NCBI RefSeq assembly: GCF_016599855.1
Contig: NZ_CP067041.1
Location: forward strand, 2,914,001 to 2,978,000
Origin: Bradyrhizobium diazoefficiens
Lineage (GTDB): Bacteria > Pseudomonadota > Alphaproteobacteria > Rhizobiales > Xanthobacteraceae
DNA length: 64,000 nucleotides
Reading direction: 5' to 3'
Shown here: positions 18,583 through 27,523 of the stretch, piece after piece
How the letters are laid out: every line of letters begins with the position of its first letter
How positions within the stretch are numbered: position 1 is the stretch's first letter
The notes under the pieces: model-generated
Told to the model about the DNA's origin: nothing
The model's database searches: none
What the model saw: the letters and a program-made list of their open reading frames with translations, nothing else
Program-made: the position numbers and the translations under genes

Positions 18583-18924
18583 ATGTCCAATCGCACCCTC
18601 AATGCAATGGTCGCCGGCGCTTTCGCCGTGGCCATCGGATCACTCGCCACATCCGCCAATGCTCAAATGAACAAGGGCGACATGGAAAAGATGATGAAGG
18701 AAAAGCAAGCCCAGACCATGAAAGCCATAAAGAGCGGCAAGATGGAGAAGTGCTACGGCGTCGCCCTTAAGGGCCAGAACGACTGCTACGCCGGAGCTGG
18801 CACCACCTGCGCCGGGACCAGCACCACCGATTATCAGGGTAATGCTTTCAAGCTCGAGGCGAAGGGCACCTGCACGACGATGAACACGCCGAAGGGCGCC
18901 GGAAGCCTTACCCCGAAGGCTTGA
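18583..18924 (+). CDS. bufA: DUF2282 bufferin precursor
   Basis: A 113-residue secreted peptide. The signal peptide ends near SANAQM (residue 27), then a short Lys/Met-rich segment, then the DUF2282 core with four cysteines: KCYGV near 46, NDCYAG near 57, TTCAGTS near 65 and KGTCTT near 86. DUF2282 proteins next to MNIO (DUF692) enzymes have recently been described as bufferins, periplasmic peptides whose cysteines are converted to heterocycles that bind copper. The operon order here matches. A ribosome site (GGAGAAGGA) precedes the ATG. Function is inferred from family and context. Confidence 0.85.
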   Translation: MSNRTLNAMVAGAFAVAIGSLATSANAQMNKGDMEKMMKEKQAQTMKAIKSGKMEKCYGVALKGQNDCYAGAGTTCAGTSTTDYQGNAFKLEAKGTCTTMNTPKGAGSLTPKA

Positions 18925-18984
18925 TCGCGCCCCGACGGGCGGGCCGTCGGACGGCCCACCCGTCTTCCTTCAACGGAGAAGCCC

Positions 18985-19868
18985 GTGTCGTTTCCGTCGC
19001 CGCATCTGGACAGCCGAATCCCACCACGCGGGGGAATAGGGCTCAAGGCCGAGCACTATCGCTTGGTCATCGATACGTCGCCGGATGTCGGTTTCTTCGA
19101 GGTCCATGCCGAGAACTACATGGGTGCGGGAGGGCCGCCGCATCGCTACCTTTCGGCCATCCGCGAGCAGTATCCGCTGTCGCTCCACGGCCTCGGCCTG
19201 TCGATCGGCGGCGATCGCCCGCTGGACGAAGATCATCTGCGTCGGCTCAGGGAGCTCATCCGACGCTACGAGCCAGGGTTGTTTTCCGAACATTTGGCGT
19301 GGTCCTCGCACGATGATCGATTTCTGAACGATCTGCTCCCGGTGCCGTACACCGCCCAGACGCTGGCGCAGGTCGTCGAGCACATGACCTGGTGCAGACC
19401 GCGTTGGGCCGCCAGATGCTGTTGGAGAATCCGTCGAGCTACGTGGCTTTCGTCGAGAGCACGTATTGGGAGATCGACTTCATCGCCGAGGTAGTCCGAC
19501 GCACGGGCTGCGGTCTCCTGCTCGACGTCAACAACGTCTTCGTCGCGTCGACGAACCAGCAGTGGAATCCGGTCGCATACATCGAAAGCTATCCGCTTGC
19601 TCATGTGCAGGAAGTTCACCTGGCCGGTCACAAACGCGAGGCCGATGAAAAGGACCGACCGCTGCTCATCGATACGCACGACCGACCGGTCGATGATATC
19701 GTGTGGGATCTCTACGGTCTTGCCGTGCGGCTCGTCGGACCGATGCCCACGCTGATCGAATGGGACGCCGACGTGCCGGCGTGGGCGACCCTCGAGCAGG
19801 AGGCTCGGCGGGCCGAGTCCATCATGTACGCCAGCGAGGAGACCGTGAGTCATGCAGTCGCTTGCTGA
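18985..19868 (+). pseudogene. bufB: MNIO-family (DUF692) bufferin-maturation enzyme, broken by a one-base deletion
   Basis: Two frames together make a full MNIO protein of about 294 residues. The first (GTG at 18985, GGAGAA seven bases upstream) covers [22 protein letters not shown] and [12 protein letters not shown] and reads to VVEHM at 19386. The second, from about 19387, covers [37 protein letters not shown] and DTHDRPVDDIVWDLY. Adding one G after 19386 restores the expected [13 protein letters not shown]. All metal-ligand segments are otherwise intact, so the damage is recent or a sequence error. MNIO enzymes use an iron cluster to modify cysteines of the precursor. The second frame begins with GTG at 19392, so reinitiation is possible. 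Confidence 0.85.
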
Positions 19869-20640
19869 GCGGCAACGGGGTTTTGCCGCGGCGATCCTCG
19901 ACCCCGATCTGCCGCCTCCGACCGGCCTGGTCGGGCCGGACGGGGAGGCGAGCGGCAAGCGGTTCGCAGTCTACAGGAACAACGTCGTCGTCGGTCTGGC
20001 ACAGACTCTGAAGGATGCCTTTCCAGTCGTGCAGCGGATCGTCGGAGCGGAGTTTTTCCAGGTTATAGCGCGAGCCTACGTCGCGATCGAGCCGCCTCGC
20101 TCTCCGATCATGCTCGACTACGGGCAGGGCTTCCCGGACTTCGTTGGCCGGTTCGCGCCCTCCGCCAACTTGCCGTACCTTGCCGACGTGGCGCGCATCG
20201 AGCGCGCCTGGACGGAGGCCTATCATGAAGCGGAGGCCTCGCCGATCGGTCCTTCGGCATTCGCGGAGATCGCCCCGGACCGGCTTCCGACCCTCAGCCT
20301 GGCTCTGCATCCGTCGATCCGGATCGTCCGTTCGCGGTTTCCCGTGTTGACGATCTGGCAGATGAACATCGACGGCGCCATTCCGGCGCCGGTGGACCTG
20401 ACGGCAGGCGGCGAGGACGCGCTCATCGTGCGGCCGGAGGCGGACGTGGAGGTTCGATCGATTCCGGCAGGCTCCGCGGATTTCATCCGGGCGCTCGTTT
20501 CCGGGAGATCCGTGCTGGCCGCGTTCGTAGAAGCCATCGTTGCCGACCCTCGCTTCGACCTGACGGCGAATCTGACCGATCTGATACAGGTCAGGACGGT
20601 GGTCGGTTTCAGCTTCGCGCAGGAGCCGATGCAGAGATGA
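19852..20640 (+). CDS. bufC: DUF2063-family partner of MNIO enzyme
   Basis: A 262-residue cytoplasmic protein. The N-terminal DUF2063 domain includes RFAVYRNNVVVGLAQTLKDAF (residues about 36-57) and the segment LPYLADVARIERAWTEAYHE near 108. The C-terminal half is a small winged-helix/beta domain. In bufferin systems this protein is thought to bind the precursor and deliver it to the MNIO enzyme. It starts 17 bases inside the end of bufB and overlaps the DoxX gene by four bases. Confidence 0.85.
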   Translation: MQSLAERQRGFAAAILDPDLPPPTGLVGPDGEASGKRFAVYRNNVVVGLAQTLKDAFPVVQRIVGAEFFQVIARAYVAIEPPRSPIMLDYGQGFPDFVGRFAPSANLPYLADVARIERAWTEAYHEAEASPIGPSAFAEIAPDRLPTLSLALHPSIRIVRSRFPVLTIWQMNIDGAIPAPVDLTAGGEDALIVRPEADVEVRSIPAGSADFIRALVSGRSVLAAFVEAIVADPRFDLTANLTDLIQVRTVVGFSFAQEPMQR

Positions 20641-21146
20641 GTCCATTCGCCACCATAACTGCCGTGGACGGAATCGTGCGGGACGCGGCCAAACGCCTGG
20701 CGCAGGTCGCCCGCATCGTGGCGCCCCCGGTGCTGCGCATCGCTCTGGCCCTACCATTCTTCAAATCGGGATTGACGAAGTGGGACGGCTTCCTGTCCCT
20801 GTCGCCTGCGGCGTCATATCTTTTCGAAGACGAATTCAAGTTGCACATCCTTGGAAACGCCTACGATTTTCCTTTTCCCGCCGTGTTCGCGTACTTCGAT
20901 GGCATCGCGGAGATCGTATTGCCGGTATTGCTGATCCTGGGATTCGCGACGCGCTTCAGCGCGCTTGCGCTGTTGGTCATGACCGGAATGATCCAACTCG
21001 TCGTGCCGGAGGGGTGGGCGAATTTCCATCTGCCCTGGGCCGCGCTCGCCGTAGCCCTCATGGCGCTCGGTCCCGGCAAGCTTTCGCTCGACCATCTCGC
21101 CGCCTCGCTCTATCGGCCCCGAGTCCCTGGCAGAGGCCGTCCATGA
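20637..21146 (+). CDS. DoxX-family membrane protein
   Basis: A 169-residue inner-membrane protein with four hydrophobic segments and the DoxX signature FFKSGLTKWDGF near residues 41-52. DoxX proteins are regular members of bufferin and related MNIO operons, where their job is unknown; a quinone-linked redox role has been proposed for the family. Translationally coupled on both sides (ATGA overlaps). Confidence 0.85.
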   Translation: MSPFATITAVDGIVRDAAKRLAQVARIVAPPVLRIALALPFFKSGLTKWDGFLSLSPAASYLFEDEFKLHILGNAYDFPFPAVFAYFDGIAEIVLPVLLILGFATRFSALALLVMTGMIQLVVPEGWANFHLPWAALAVALMALGPGKLSLDHLAASLYRPRVPGRGRP

Positions 21147-21775
21147 CCGAGCGAAGCGGCCGCCCTCCGCAGCTCAGGCTCGTCGGCAACGAAGGTGGCG
21201 CGGCGCCGGACGTCCCCGAGCCCACGACGCGCGACACCGATTGGGCGATCCTGATGGCTCACGCCCAGGATGGCGACAGGGCAGCCTATCAACGTCTCCT
21301 GCAGGAGATCACGCCGTATCTGCGTTCGCTCGCGGCGCGACGGCATCGCGATCCGAGCGACCTTGAGGACGCGGTGCAGGACATCCTGCTGACCATCCAC
21401 GCGATCCGCCATACCTTCGATCCGAGCAGGCCGTTCGGACCTTGGCTGGTGACGATCGCGAACCGGCGATTTATCGATCGGCTTCGGCGGCAAGGGCGCA
21501 GGCGACGCCGGGAAACGGCCCTGATGCCGGAGCATGAAACCTTTTCCGAGCCTCAAGCGAACCTCGAAGAGAGACCGGATAGACACGAACTCGAAAGGGC
21601 GATCGGCGAGCTTCCTCCCATGCAGCGCAAGGCAGTACAACTACTCAAGCTCAACGAGATGTCGCTGAAGGAGGCTTCGACGGCGAGCGGGATGTCGATC
21701 GCCTCGCTCAAGGTCAACGTGCATCGCGCGGTGAAGAGCCTGCGGAATATCCTGGGCGATCGGAGCGAACCATGA
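21143..21775 (+). CDS. ECF RNA polymerase sigma factor, SigF type
   Basis: A 210-residue sigma factor. Region 2 spans about residues 35-115 (DLEDAVQDILLTIHAIRHTF, then PWLVTIANRRFIDRLRRQGR) and region 4 spans about 150-205 (ELPPMQRKAVQLLKLNEMSL, then SIASLKVNVHRAVKSLRNIL). Start at 21143 is chosen by the ATGA overlap with the DoxX gene. The gene pair with an NrsF-type anti-sigma and the GTAACC/CGAA promoters upstream indicate the SigF group that responds to heavy metals in Caulobacter. It likely drives this operon and thioredoxin-ccdA. Confidence 0.88.
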   Translation: MTERSGRPPQLRLVGNEGGAAPDVPEPTTRDTDWAILMAHAQDGDRAAYQRLLQEITPYLRSLAARRHRDPSDLEDAVQDILLTIHAIRHTFDPSRPFGPWLVTIANRRFIDRLRRQGRRRRRETALMPEHETFSEPQANLEERPDRHELERAIGELPPMQRKAVQLLKLNEMSLKEASTASGMSIASLKVNVHRAVKSLRNILGDRSEP

Positions 21776-22440
21776 TTGCGACATCCGACCTCATCGAGTC
21801 CCTCGCCGCGAACATGAAACCGGTGCGACGGCTGCGGCCGCCGGTGACGCGGGCGGTCTGCTGGCTCCTGCTCGCAGTCCTGGTCGTGGTGCTTCTCGCG
21901 GTCAGCCAGGGTATCCGTCCGGACTTGGCGGAGCGGCTGCACGATCCTGCGTTCTCCGCCGGCATGGCCGGAGCTGCCTTGACGGGCGTGCTCGCGGCGG
22001 TTGCGGCATTCCTCGTCAGTCTGCCGGACCGCTCGCGGCTGTGGCTGCTTCTTCCCGCGCCGGCCGTGGCGATCTGGCTGTCGAACATCGGCTATCAGTG
22101 TCTCACGCAGTGGATATCGATGGGACCGAACGGGGTCAGTCTTGGCGAAACGACCCGCTGTCTTGCGACCTTGGTTCTGACGAGCCTGCCGTTGTCGCTC
22201 GCCATGATGGTGATGCTGCGGTACGCGGCGCCGCTGCGTCCGACGGCCGTGACGTTCATGGGGAGCCTGTCGGTGGCGGCGATAACCGCGACGGCCCTCT
22301 CGCTCTTTCATTCCGCCGACGCGACCCTTATGATCATCATGTTCAATATTGGAACTGCGGCCGTGTTCGTCGGCCTCGGCAGCCTATTCGGTCGTCGCAT
22401 GTTCGAGTGGATCGCGCCGCGCCCGGACATTAGGAGTTAG
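21772..22440 (+). CDS. nrsF: NrsF-family (DUF1109) anti-sigma factor
   Basis: A 222-residue membrane protein with six predicted helices. A short cytoplasmic N-terminal segment (SDLIESLAANMKPVRRLRPP) would bind the sigma factor. Cysteines are at about residues 30, 110 and 130; in Caulobacter NrsF, conserved cysteines sense metal or oxidant and release SigF. Its ATG overlaps the sigma gene stop, the normal sigma/anti-sigma arrangement. Confidence 0.85.
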   Translation: MIATSDLIESLAANMKPVRRLRPPVTRAVCWLLLAVLVVVLLAVSQGIRPDLAERLHDPAFSAGMAGAALTGVLAAVAAFLVSLPDRSRLWLLLPAPAVAIWLSNIGYQCLTQWISMGPNGVSLGETTRCLATLVLTSLPLSLAMMVMLRYAAPLRPTAVTFMGSLSVAAITATALSLFHSADATLMIIMFNIGTAAVFVGLGSLFGRRMFEWIAPRPDIRS

Positions 22441-22505
22441 GTCCGGAAAAGACCGCGAATGGCTTATCTGCCGTCGTTGCAAGAACGCGACGCTGCCCGA
22501 TGTCT

Positions 22506-23014
22506 TCAAGATGTTCCTGGAGACGAACCGTCGGCTTCTCCAATTCCACCGGCGCACGGGCCGGCGTTCTTTGCGGCGGTCAGGGGGCATTTTCGCATCC
22601 ATGGCGGGCTCCTCAGACATCGGCCGAGCTTCCAGACCGAGTAGAGTAGCACCGGAGACAACACCGCGGTCGTCAGACAGTAGAAGCAGTAGCCGCCGAA
22701 ATTCATCATGTGCGGACGCCGAGCACGTTGGCAGCCGTCGCCGCAGCGGCGAGGATGATCAGCGCGATCCAGACCCAGCGGACTGGCGGAGCGAGCAACA
22801 GACCGAGGATCATGATTTACAGGGCGGCTCCGATGTAGCCGTCCGGAATGCCGAAAGGCCGGGCGAAGGGCGCGTCGGCGACGCCCTCGCACTGCTCGCC
22901 AAGGAACGGACAGATCAGGCGACCGACCAGGCGGCTGTGGTACAGCCCGACAGAGAACATCGCCGCGGCGCTCGCCACCGCGACGGCAAATGCGATGTAG
23001 CGGAAGGAACTCAT
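22506..23014 (-). pseudogene. Decayed VKOR-type disulfide-generating membrane protein
   Basis: Three collinear pieces make a vitamin-K-epoxide-reductase-like protein. Piece 1 (ATG at 23014) has a membrane helix, the cysteine pair ICPFLGEQCEGV and PFGIPDGYIGAAL, then an in-frame TAA at 22817-22819. Piece 2 continues in the same frame through two helices (ILGLLLAPPVRWVWIALIIL) to a TGA just after VLGVRT. Piece 3, shifted by one base, starts MMNFGGYCFYCLTTAVLSPV with the CxxC and last helix. One base change (TAA to TAC) and one added G would restore a single frame. VKOR proteins make disulfides in the periplasm, fitting the thiol theme. Confidence 0.72.
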
Positions 23015-23407
23015 TGTCGCGCGAGCCTTTTTGCTTGGTCTGCCGCAGCGCCCCTCAATCACCCGCATCGACTCAAGACCGTTCGGTCCAGCTTCGAAAA
23101 GGTACGAGCCTTGTGCGCAACTGAGGAGATACAAGCGCAAGCCTCCTCGCCGCTGGCTTTACGAACCCGCATATAGTGGAAACAGGGAAGTCGTTCTGTG
23201 CGTTGGCGACAACAGTAACGGAGCACATGAGGCTGCCGCCCCTTCCTTGGCACCCAGCCAAAGCGCTTTCCGGCAATCCTCGAAGCAATTTCGGAGATGG
23301 CATTCCAAATCTCTCCTGGGCGACTTGCCGCGCCGAGGAGGAAATCCTCAAGGACCGCGTCGCGCACTGGGTCGAACATGCGCGCTCGCGCTCGGCCCGA
23401 ATCATCG
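23015..23407. other. Intergenic region, no convincing gene
   Basis: About 390 bases between the VKOR remnant and iolG. A minus-strand frame from 23379 to 23059 begins with MFDPVRDAVLEDFLLGAASR, which has protein-like composition, but it has no recognisable family and its C-terminal half looks random. It may be another decayed gene of the island edge. Confidence 0.35.
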
Positions 23408-24412
23408 TCAGGTGGCGCTGACGGCGACAGGGCGGCCGGTGCGGGCCGATTCGGTCGCCGCGTCGGCGAGCATCTGGGCGCGCAGCCCGTCGAGACCGGA
23501 CGGAGAGGGCGCAGCCTTGCCGACGCAGGCATCGATGAAGGCGGCGAGTTCGGCGCGATAAGCGGCGGCATAGCGTTCGAGGAAGAAGTTCTGCACGGGA
23601 TCGGCACGGAAGCCCTGGCTGGTCGCGATCTCGATGGTCGTCTCGTGGATGTTGCCGGCCCTCAGCATTCCCTTCGAGCCATGCACCTCGACGCGCTGAT
23701 CGTAGCCGTAAGTGGCACGGCGCGAATTCGAAATCTGTGCGATGCGCCCGCTGGCCGTCTTCATCAGCACTGCGGCGGTATCGACGTCGCCGGCTTCGCC
23801 GATGGCCTTATCCACCAGCGCCGAGCCGAGCGCGAAGACCTCGACCGGCTCCTCAGCCAGCAGGAAGCGCGCCATGTCGAAGTCATGGATCATCATGTCG
23901 CGGAAGAGTCCGCCCGAGCGCTTCACATAGTCGACCGGTGGGGGGCCGGGATCGCGCGAGATAATGCTGACGATCTCGATCTCGCCGGCCTCGCCGCTGC
24001 GCAGCCGCGTCTCGAGCGCCGCGAAGTTCGGATCGAAGCGGCGGTTGAAGCCGATCATCAGAGGTTTGCCGGATTTTTCGACCGTGGCCAGGCAGCGGCG
24101 AATGCGGCCCGAATCCAGATCGACCGGCTTCTCGCAGAACACCGCCTTGCCAGTCGAGACGGCGGCTTCGATCAGGTCGGCATGCGTGTCGGTCGGCGTG
24201 CAGATCAGGATGGCGTCGATGCCGGAATCGCTCATGATCGCATCCGCATCGGCCACTTTCGCGCCTGCAGCCTGCGCCAACGAGGACGCGGCCTCGCTCG
24301 ATGCGTCGGCCACCGCGACAAGACGTACATCGCCCCGCGCCGCGACATTGAGTCCGTGAATGCGCCCGATTCTGCCGGCGCCAAGAAGTCCAAACCGCAT
24401 TGTCGTCATCAT
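23408..24412 (-). CDS. iolG: Inositol 2-dehydrogenase
   Basis: A Gfo/Idh/MocA protein of about 334 residues from 24412. Rossmann motif LLGAGRIGRIHGLN at the N-terminus, FCEKPVDLD near residue 90, MIGFNRRFDPNF near 117 and MMIHDFDMARFL near 167 (catalytic HDxD region) match inositol 2-dehydrogenases. It oxidises myo-inositol to scyllo-inosose with NAD, the first step before IolE and IolD. Several Met codons cluster at the start; no strong ribosome site distinguishes them. Divergent from iolD. Confidence 0.88.
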   Translation of the reverse strand: MMTTMRFGLLGAGRIGRIHGLNVAARGDVRLVAVADASSEAASSLAQAAGAKVADADAIMSDSGIDAILICTPTDTHADLIEAAVSTGKAVFCEKPVDLDSGRIRRCLATVEKSGKPLMIGFNRRFDPNFAALETRLRSGEAGEIEIVSIISRDPGPPPVDYVKRSGGLFRDMMIHDFDMARFLLAEEPVEVFALGSALVDKAIGEAGDVDTAAVLMKTASGRIAQISNSRRATYGYDQRVEVHGSKGMLRAGNIHETTIEIATSQGFRADPVQNFFLERYAAAYRAELAAFIDACVGKAAPSPSGLDGLRAQMLADAATESARTGRPVAVSAT

Positions 24413-24420
24413 TGCTTGAC

Positions 24421-24430
24421 TATTCGAATA
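24421..24430. promoter_or_regulatory. Palindrome TATTCGAATA upstream of iolG
   Basis: A perfect 10-base palindrome nine bases before the iolG start, in an AT-rich patch between divergent iolG and iolD. It is a possible operator for an inositol regulator, but no regulator gene is present here, so this is tentative. Confidence 0.3.
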
Positions 24431-24632
24431 AGCATTCCATTCTCTGCGCCGCCTAGTCAAGGTCGGAGCGTGCCCTTCTCGATGTCATCAGCCGCGTCAC
24501 AGCATCGTGTCAGACCGGTCGACGACGTAGTCGCGGCACATTTGCGCGAGCACGTGCGCTTGGTCAGCGTGATGATGGAACATTTTGACGGGCTGGTTCA
24601 GGCCGGGCGGCGCGGTTGAGTGGGAGCGAGCA

Positions 24633-26474
24633 ATGGCGACGATCAGGCTCACCATGGCGCAGGCGCTCGTCGCCGCGATGGCCGCGCAGAGGACGGTGAT
24701 CGACGGGCAGGAGCTGCCACTCTTCGCCGGCGTCTGGGCGATCTTCGGGCATGGTAATGTCGCGGGTCTCGGCGAGGCGCTATATGCCGCACGCGATCGT
24801 CTGCCAACCTTGCGCGCGCATAATGAGCAGGCGATGGCACACGCCGCCATCGCCTTTGCCAAGGCCTCGCGCCGCCGGCGCATGATGGCGGTGACGAGCT
24901 CGATCGGCCCCGGTGCGACCAATATGGTGACGGCCGCTGCCGTCGCTCACGTCAATCGCCTGCCGGTGCTGCTGTTGCCGGGTGATGTCTTCGCCGGACG
25001 CCGCCCGGATCCGGTGCTGCAGCAGATCGAGGATTTCGGCGATGGGACTGTCTCCGCCAATGATTGCTTCCGGCCCGTCTCGCGCTATTTCGACCGCATC
25101 GTCAGGCCCGAGCAGATCATGCCCGCTTTCGAGCGCGCGATGCAGGTTCTGACGGATGCGGCCGAATGCGGACCCGTGACGCTCGCGCTTTGCCAGGACG
25201 TGCAGACGGAAGCGTTCGACTATCCCGACTGGTTCTTCGCCGAGCGCGTCTGGCAGCCGCGCCGGGCGCGGGCCGACGAGACGCAATTGGCTCAGGCCGT
25301 CACGCTGCTCATGGCGGCCAAACGCCCGCTCGTCGTCGCCGGCGGCGGGGTCCTCTATAGTGAGGCGGAAGGTGATCTTGCCGCCTTTTGCACGGCGCAC
25401 GGCATCCCGGTGGCGGAAACGCAAGCCGGTAAGAGCGCGCTGCCTCACGACCATCCGCTCAATCTCGGCGCGATCGGCGTCACCGGCACTGGCGCGGCCA
25501 ACGATGCGGCGCGGCAGGCCGATCTCGTGCTGGCGATCGGCACCCGGCTGCAGGATTTCACCACAGGCTCACGCTCGCTCTTCGCCGATCCCGCCTGCCG
25601 GATCGTCGGCCTCAATACGCAGACCTTTGATGCCGGCAAGCACCGTGCGCAGCCACTCGTCGGCGATGCCAAGGTCGCTCTGGCGGAGCTCGGCATCGCA
25701 CTTCAGGGCTGGGCAGCACCCGCCATCTGGAGCGAGCAGGCAAGGGCCGGCCGCACCGCCTGGCTGGAAACGGCAGCGCGCTACACCGCGGCCGGCAACG
25801 AAACCTTCCCGAGCGATGCCCAGGTCATCGGCGCCGTTCAACGCCGCAGCCTGCCTGACGATGTCGTGCTTTGCGCAGCCGGCGGCTTGCCCGGCGAGTT
25901 GCACAAGCTCTGGCAGCCTGACGCGCCCGGCGGCTACCATATGGAATACGGCTATTCTTGCATGGGCTACGAGATCGCCGGCGGGCTGGGCGTCAAGCTC
26001 GCCGATCCCTCGCGCGAAGTCGTCGTGATGGTCGGCGACGGGTCCTATCTGATGATGAATTCCGAGATCGCGACCTCGGTGATGCTCGGTGCGAAGCTCA
26101 TCATCGTCGTGCTCGACAACCGCGGCTTCGGCTGCATCAACCGGCTCCAGAACGCGACCGGCGGCGCCTCTTTCAACAATCTCCTGCGCGACGCCCGCCA
26201 CCAGACCCTACCCGAGATCGACTTCGCAGCCCACGCCGCCGCGATGGGGGCGATTGCGCGAAAGGTCGTGGGCATCACGGAGCTCGAAGCAGCATTCGAC
26301 GAGGCGCGACGCCACGACCGGACGAGCGTCCTCGTGATCGACACCGACCCGCTGCGCTCGACCGATGCCGGCGGTCATTGGTGGGATGTGGCGGTGCCGG
26401 AGGTCTCGGAGCGCGCCGAGGTCGAGGCCGCAAGGCGCAGTTATGTCGAGGCGCTCGTGCGCCGCAATTACTGA
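24633..26474 (+). CDS. iolD: 3D-(3,5/4)-trihydroxycyclohexane-1,2-dione hydrolase
   Basis: A 613-residue ThDP-dependent enzyme that opens the ring in myo-inositol breakdown. The N-terminal domain has LRAHNEQAMAHAAIAFAK (catalytic Glu) near residue 60 and SSIGPGATNMVTAA near 90. The central domain has VVAGGGVLYS. The C-terminal ThDP motif GDGSYLMMNSEI with the following NRGFGC lies near 470-500. Start at ATIRLTMAQALV (24633) matches the family N-terminus. IolE follows 15 bases later. Confidence 0.93.
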   Translation: MATIRLTMAQALVAAMAAQRTVIDGQELPLFAGVWAIFGHGNVAGLGEALYAARDRLPTLRAHNEQAMAHAAIAFAKASRRRRMMAVTSSIGPGATNMVTAAAVAHVNRLPVLLLPGDVFAGRRPDPVLQQIEDFGDGTVSANDCFRPVSRYFDRIVRPEQIMPAFERAMQVLTDAAECGPVTLALCQDVQTEAFDYPDWFFAERVWQPRRARADETQLAQAVTLLMAAKRPLVVAGGGVLYSEAEGDLAAFCTAHGIPVAETQAGKSALPHDHPLNLGAIGVTGTGAANDAARQADLVLAIGTRLQDFTTGSRSLFADPACRIVGLNTQTFDAGKHRAQPLVGDAKVALAELGIALQGWAAPAIWSEQARAGRTAWLETAARYTAAGNETFPSDAQVIGAVQRRSLPDDVVLCAAGGLPGELHKLWQPDAPGGYHMEYGYSCMGYEIAGGLGVKLADPSREVVVMVGDGSYLMMNSEIATSVMLGAKLIIVVLDNRGFGCINRLQNATGGASFNNLLRDARHQTLPEIDFAAHAAAMGAIARKVVGITELEAAFDEARRHDRTSVLVIDTDPLRSTDAGGHWWDVAVPEVSERAEVEAARRSYVEALVRRNY

Positions 26475-26489
26475 TCGAGCGAGGACGAC

Positions 26490-27389
26490 ATGCCTATTCG
26501 TATCGGAGCGAACCCCATCGGCTGGTCGAACGACGATCTGCAGGAGATTGGCGGCGAGACACCGCTCGCGACGTGCCTTGCCGAAGCGCGCGAGGCGGGC
26601 TTCGAAGGCATGGAGCTGGGCCATAAATTTCCCCGAGAGCCGCAGGCCCTGAGGTCTGCGCTGGCGCCTTTCGGCATGGCCTGCATCTCCGGCTGGTATT
26701 CGGCGGAGCTTCTGAAGCGCGATGCCGATGAGGAGATGCGGCATCTGCGCCCGCATCTCGATCTGCTGAAGGCGATGGGATCGACCGTGCTGGTCTTCGC
26801 CGAGACCTCGAATGCGATCCATGGCGATCGCAGCAAGCCGCTATCGCAGCGGCCGGTCATGAAGGCGGGCGACTGGGCGGAGTTCGGCCGCCGCATCACC
26901 GAGGTCGCAGAGCGTACCCTCGCCGAGGGCATTAGGCTGGTCTACCATCATCACATCGGCACCATCGTGGAAAGCGCTGATGATATCGACGCCTTCATGG
27001 CGGCGAGCGGCGAGGCTGCTCATCTCCTGCTCGACACCGGCCACGCTACGTGGGGCGGCGCCGATCCGGTTGCGCTGGCCCGGCGCTATCGCGCCCGCAT
27101 CAGCCATGTCCACGCCAAGGACGTGCGTCGAGCCGTGATGGACCAGGCGCGGCGCGAGGATTGGAGCTTCCTCGATGCAGTGTTGGGGCAGGGCAGCGAG
27201 CTCGGTGTCTACACGGCGCCCGGTGACGGCGTGGTCGATTATCCGGCTGTCTTCCGCGAGCTTTCTGGCTATTCCGGTTGGATTGTGGTCGAGGCGGAGC
27301 AGGACCCGCAGAAGGCACATCCGCTGACCTATGCCAAGAAGGGGTTTGCTCATTTGAAGCAGAGTCTGAAGGAGGCTGGGCTTGCCTGA
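26490..27389 (+). CDS. iolE: myo-Inosose-2 dehydratase
   Basis: A 299-residue TIM-barrel protein of the sugar-phosphate isomerase/epimerase superfamily. GANPIGWSNDD at the N-terminus is diagnostic of IolE; VYHHHIGTIVE near residue 151, LLLDTGHATWGG near 180, SHVHAKDVR near 205 and WIVVEAEQDP near 270 supply metal ligands. It dehydrates scyllo-inosose to the substrate of IolD. The start has GAGGACGAC upstream. iolB, iolC and iolA are not in the window. Confidence 0.94.
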   Translation: MPIRIGANPIGWSNDDLQEIGGETPLATCLAEAREAGFEGMELGHKFPREPQALRSALAPFGMACISGWYSAELLKRDADEEMRHLRPHLDLLKAMGSTVLVFAETSNAIHGDRSKPLSQRPVMKAGDWAEFGRRITEVAERTLAEGIRLVYHHHIGTIVESADDIDAFMAASGEAAHLLLDTGHATWGGADPVALARRYRARISHVHAKDVRRAVMDQARREDWSFLDAVLGQGSELGVYTAPGDGVVDYPAVFRELSGYSGWIVVEAEQDPQKAHPLTYAKKGFAHLKQSLKEAGLA

Positions 27390-27523
27390 GCCCGCAGGCG
27401 CTATACGGAGCGGCGGCGCAAATCAGCGAAATGGCTTTGCGCATCGGCGGCGAAGACATAGTCTGCACGTTCCGACGATGAGCCCAGCGCGCCGAAGGGG
27501 CGCGGGAAGAGCAAGGATCCACC

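Noticed and set aside
23082..23106. TTCG-N15-GGTACG on the plus strand, 68 bases upstream of the VKOR remnant, resembling an inverted SigF-type promoter.
   Set aside because: The -35 (CGTACC in the gene sense) matches GTAACC at only three of six positions as it stands; it would fit if one T were missing, but that cannot be assumed.
23059..23379. Minus-strand 106-codon frame starting MFDPVRDAVLEDFLL.
   Set aside because: No recognisable family, poor C-terminal composition; left as part of an unassigned region.
23297..24619. A 440-codon plus-strand frame over iolG.
   Set aside because: Antisense to a well-supported inositol dehydrogenase; no family-like motif.
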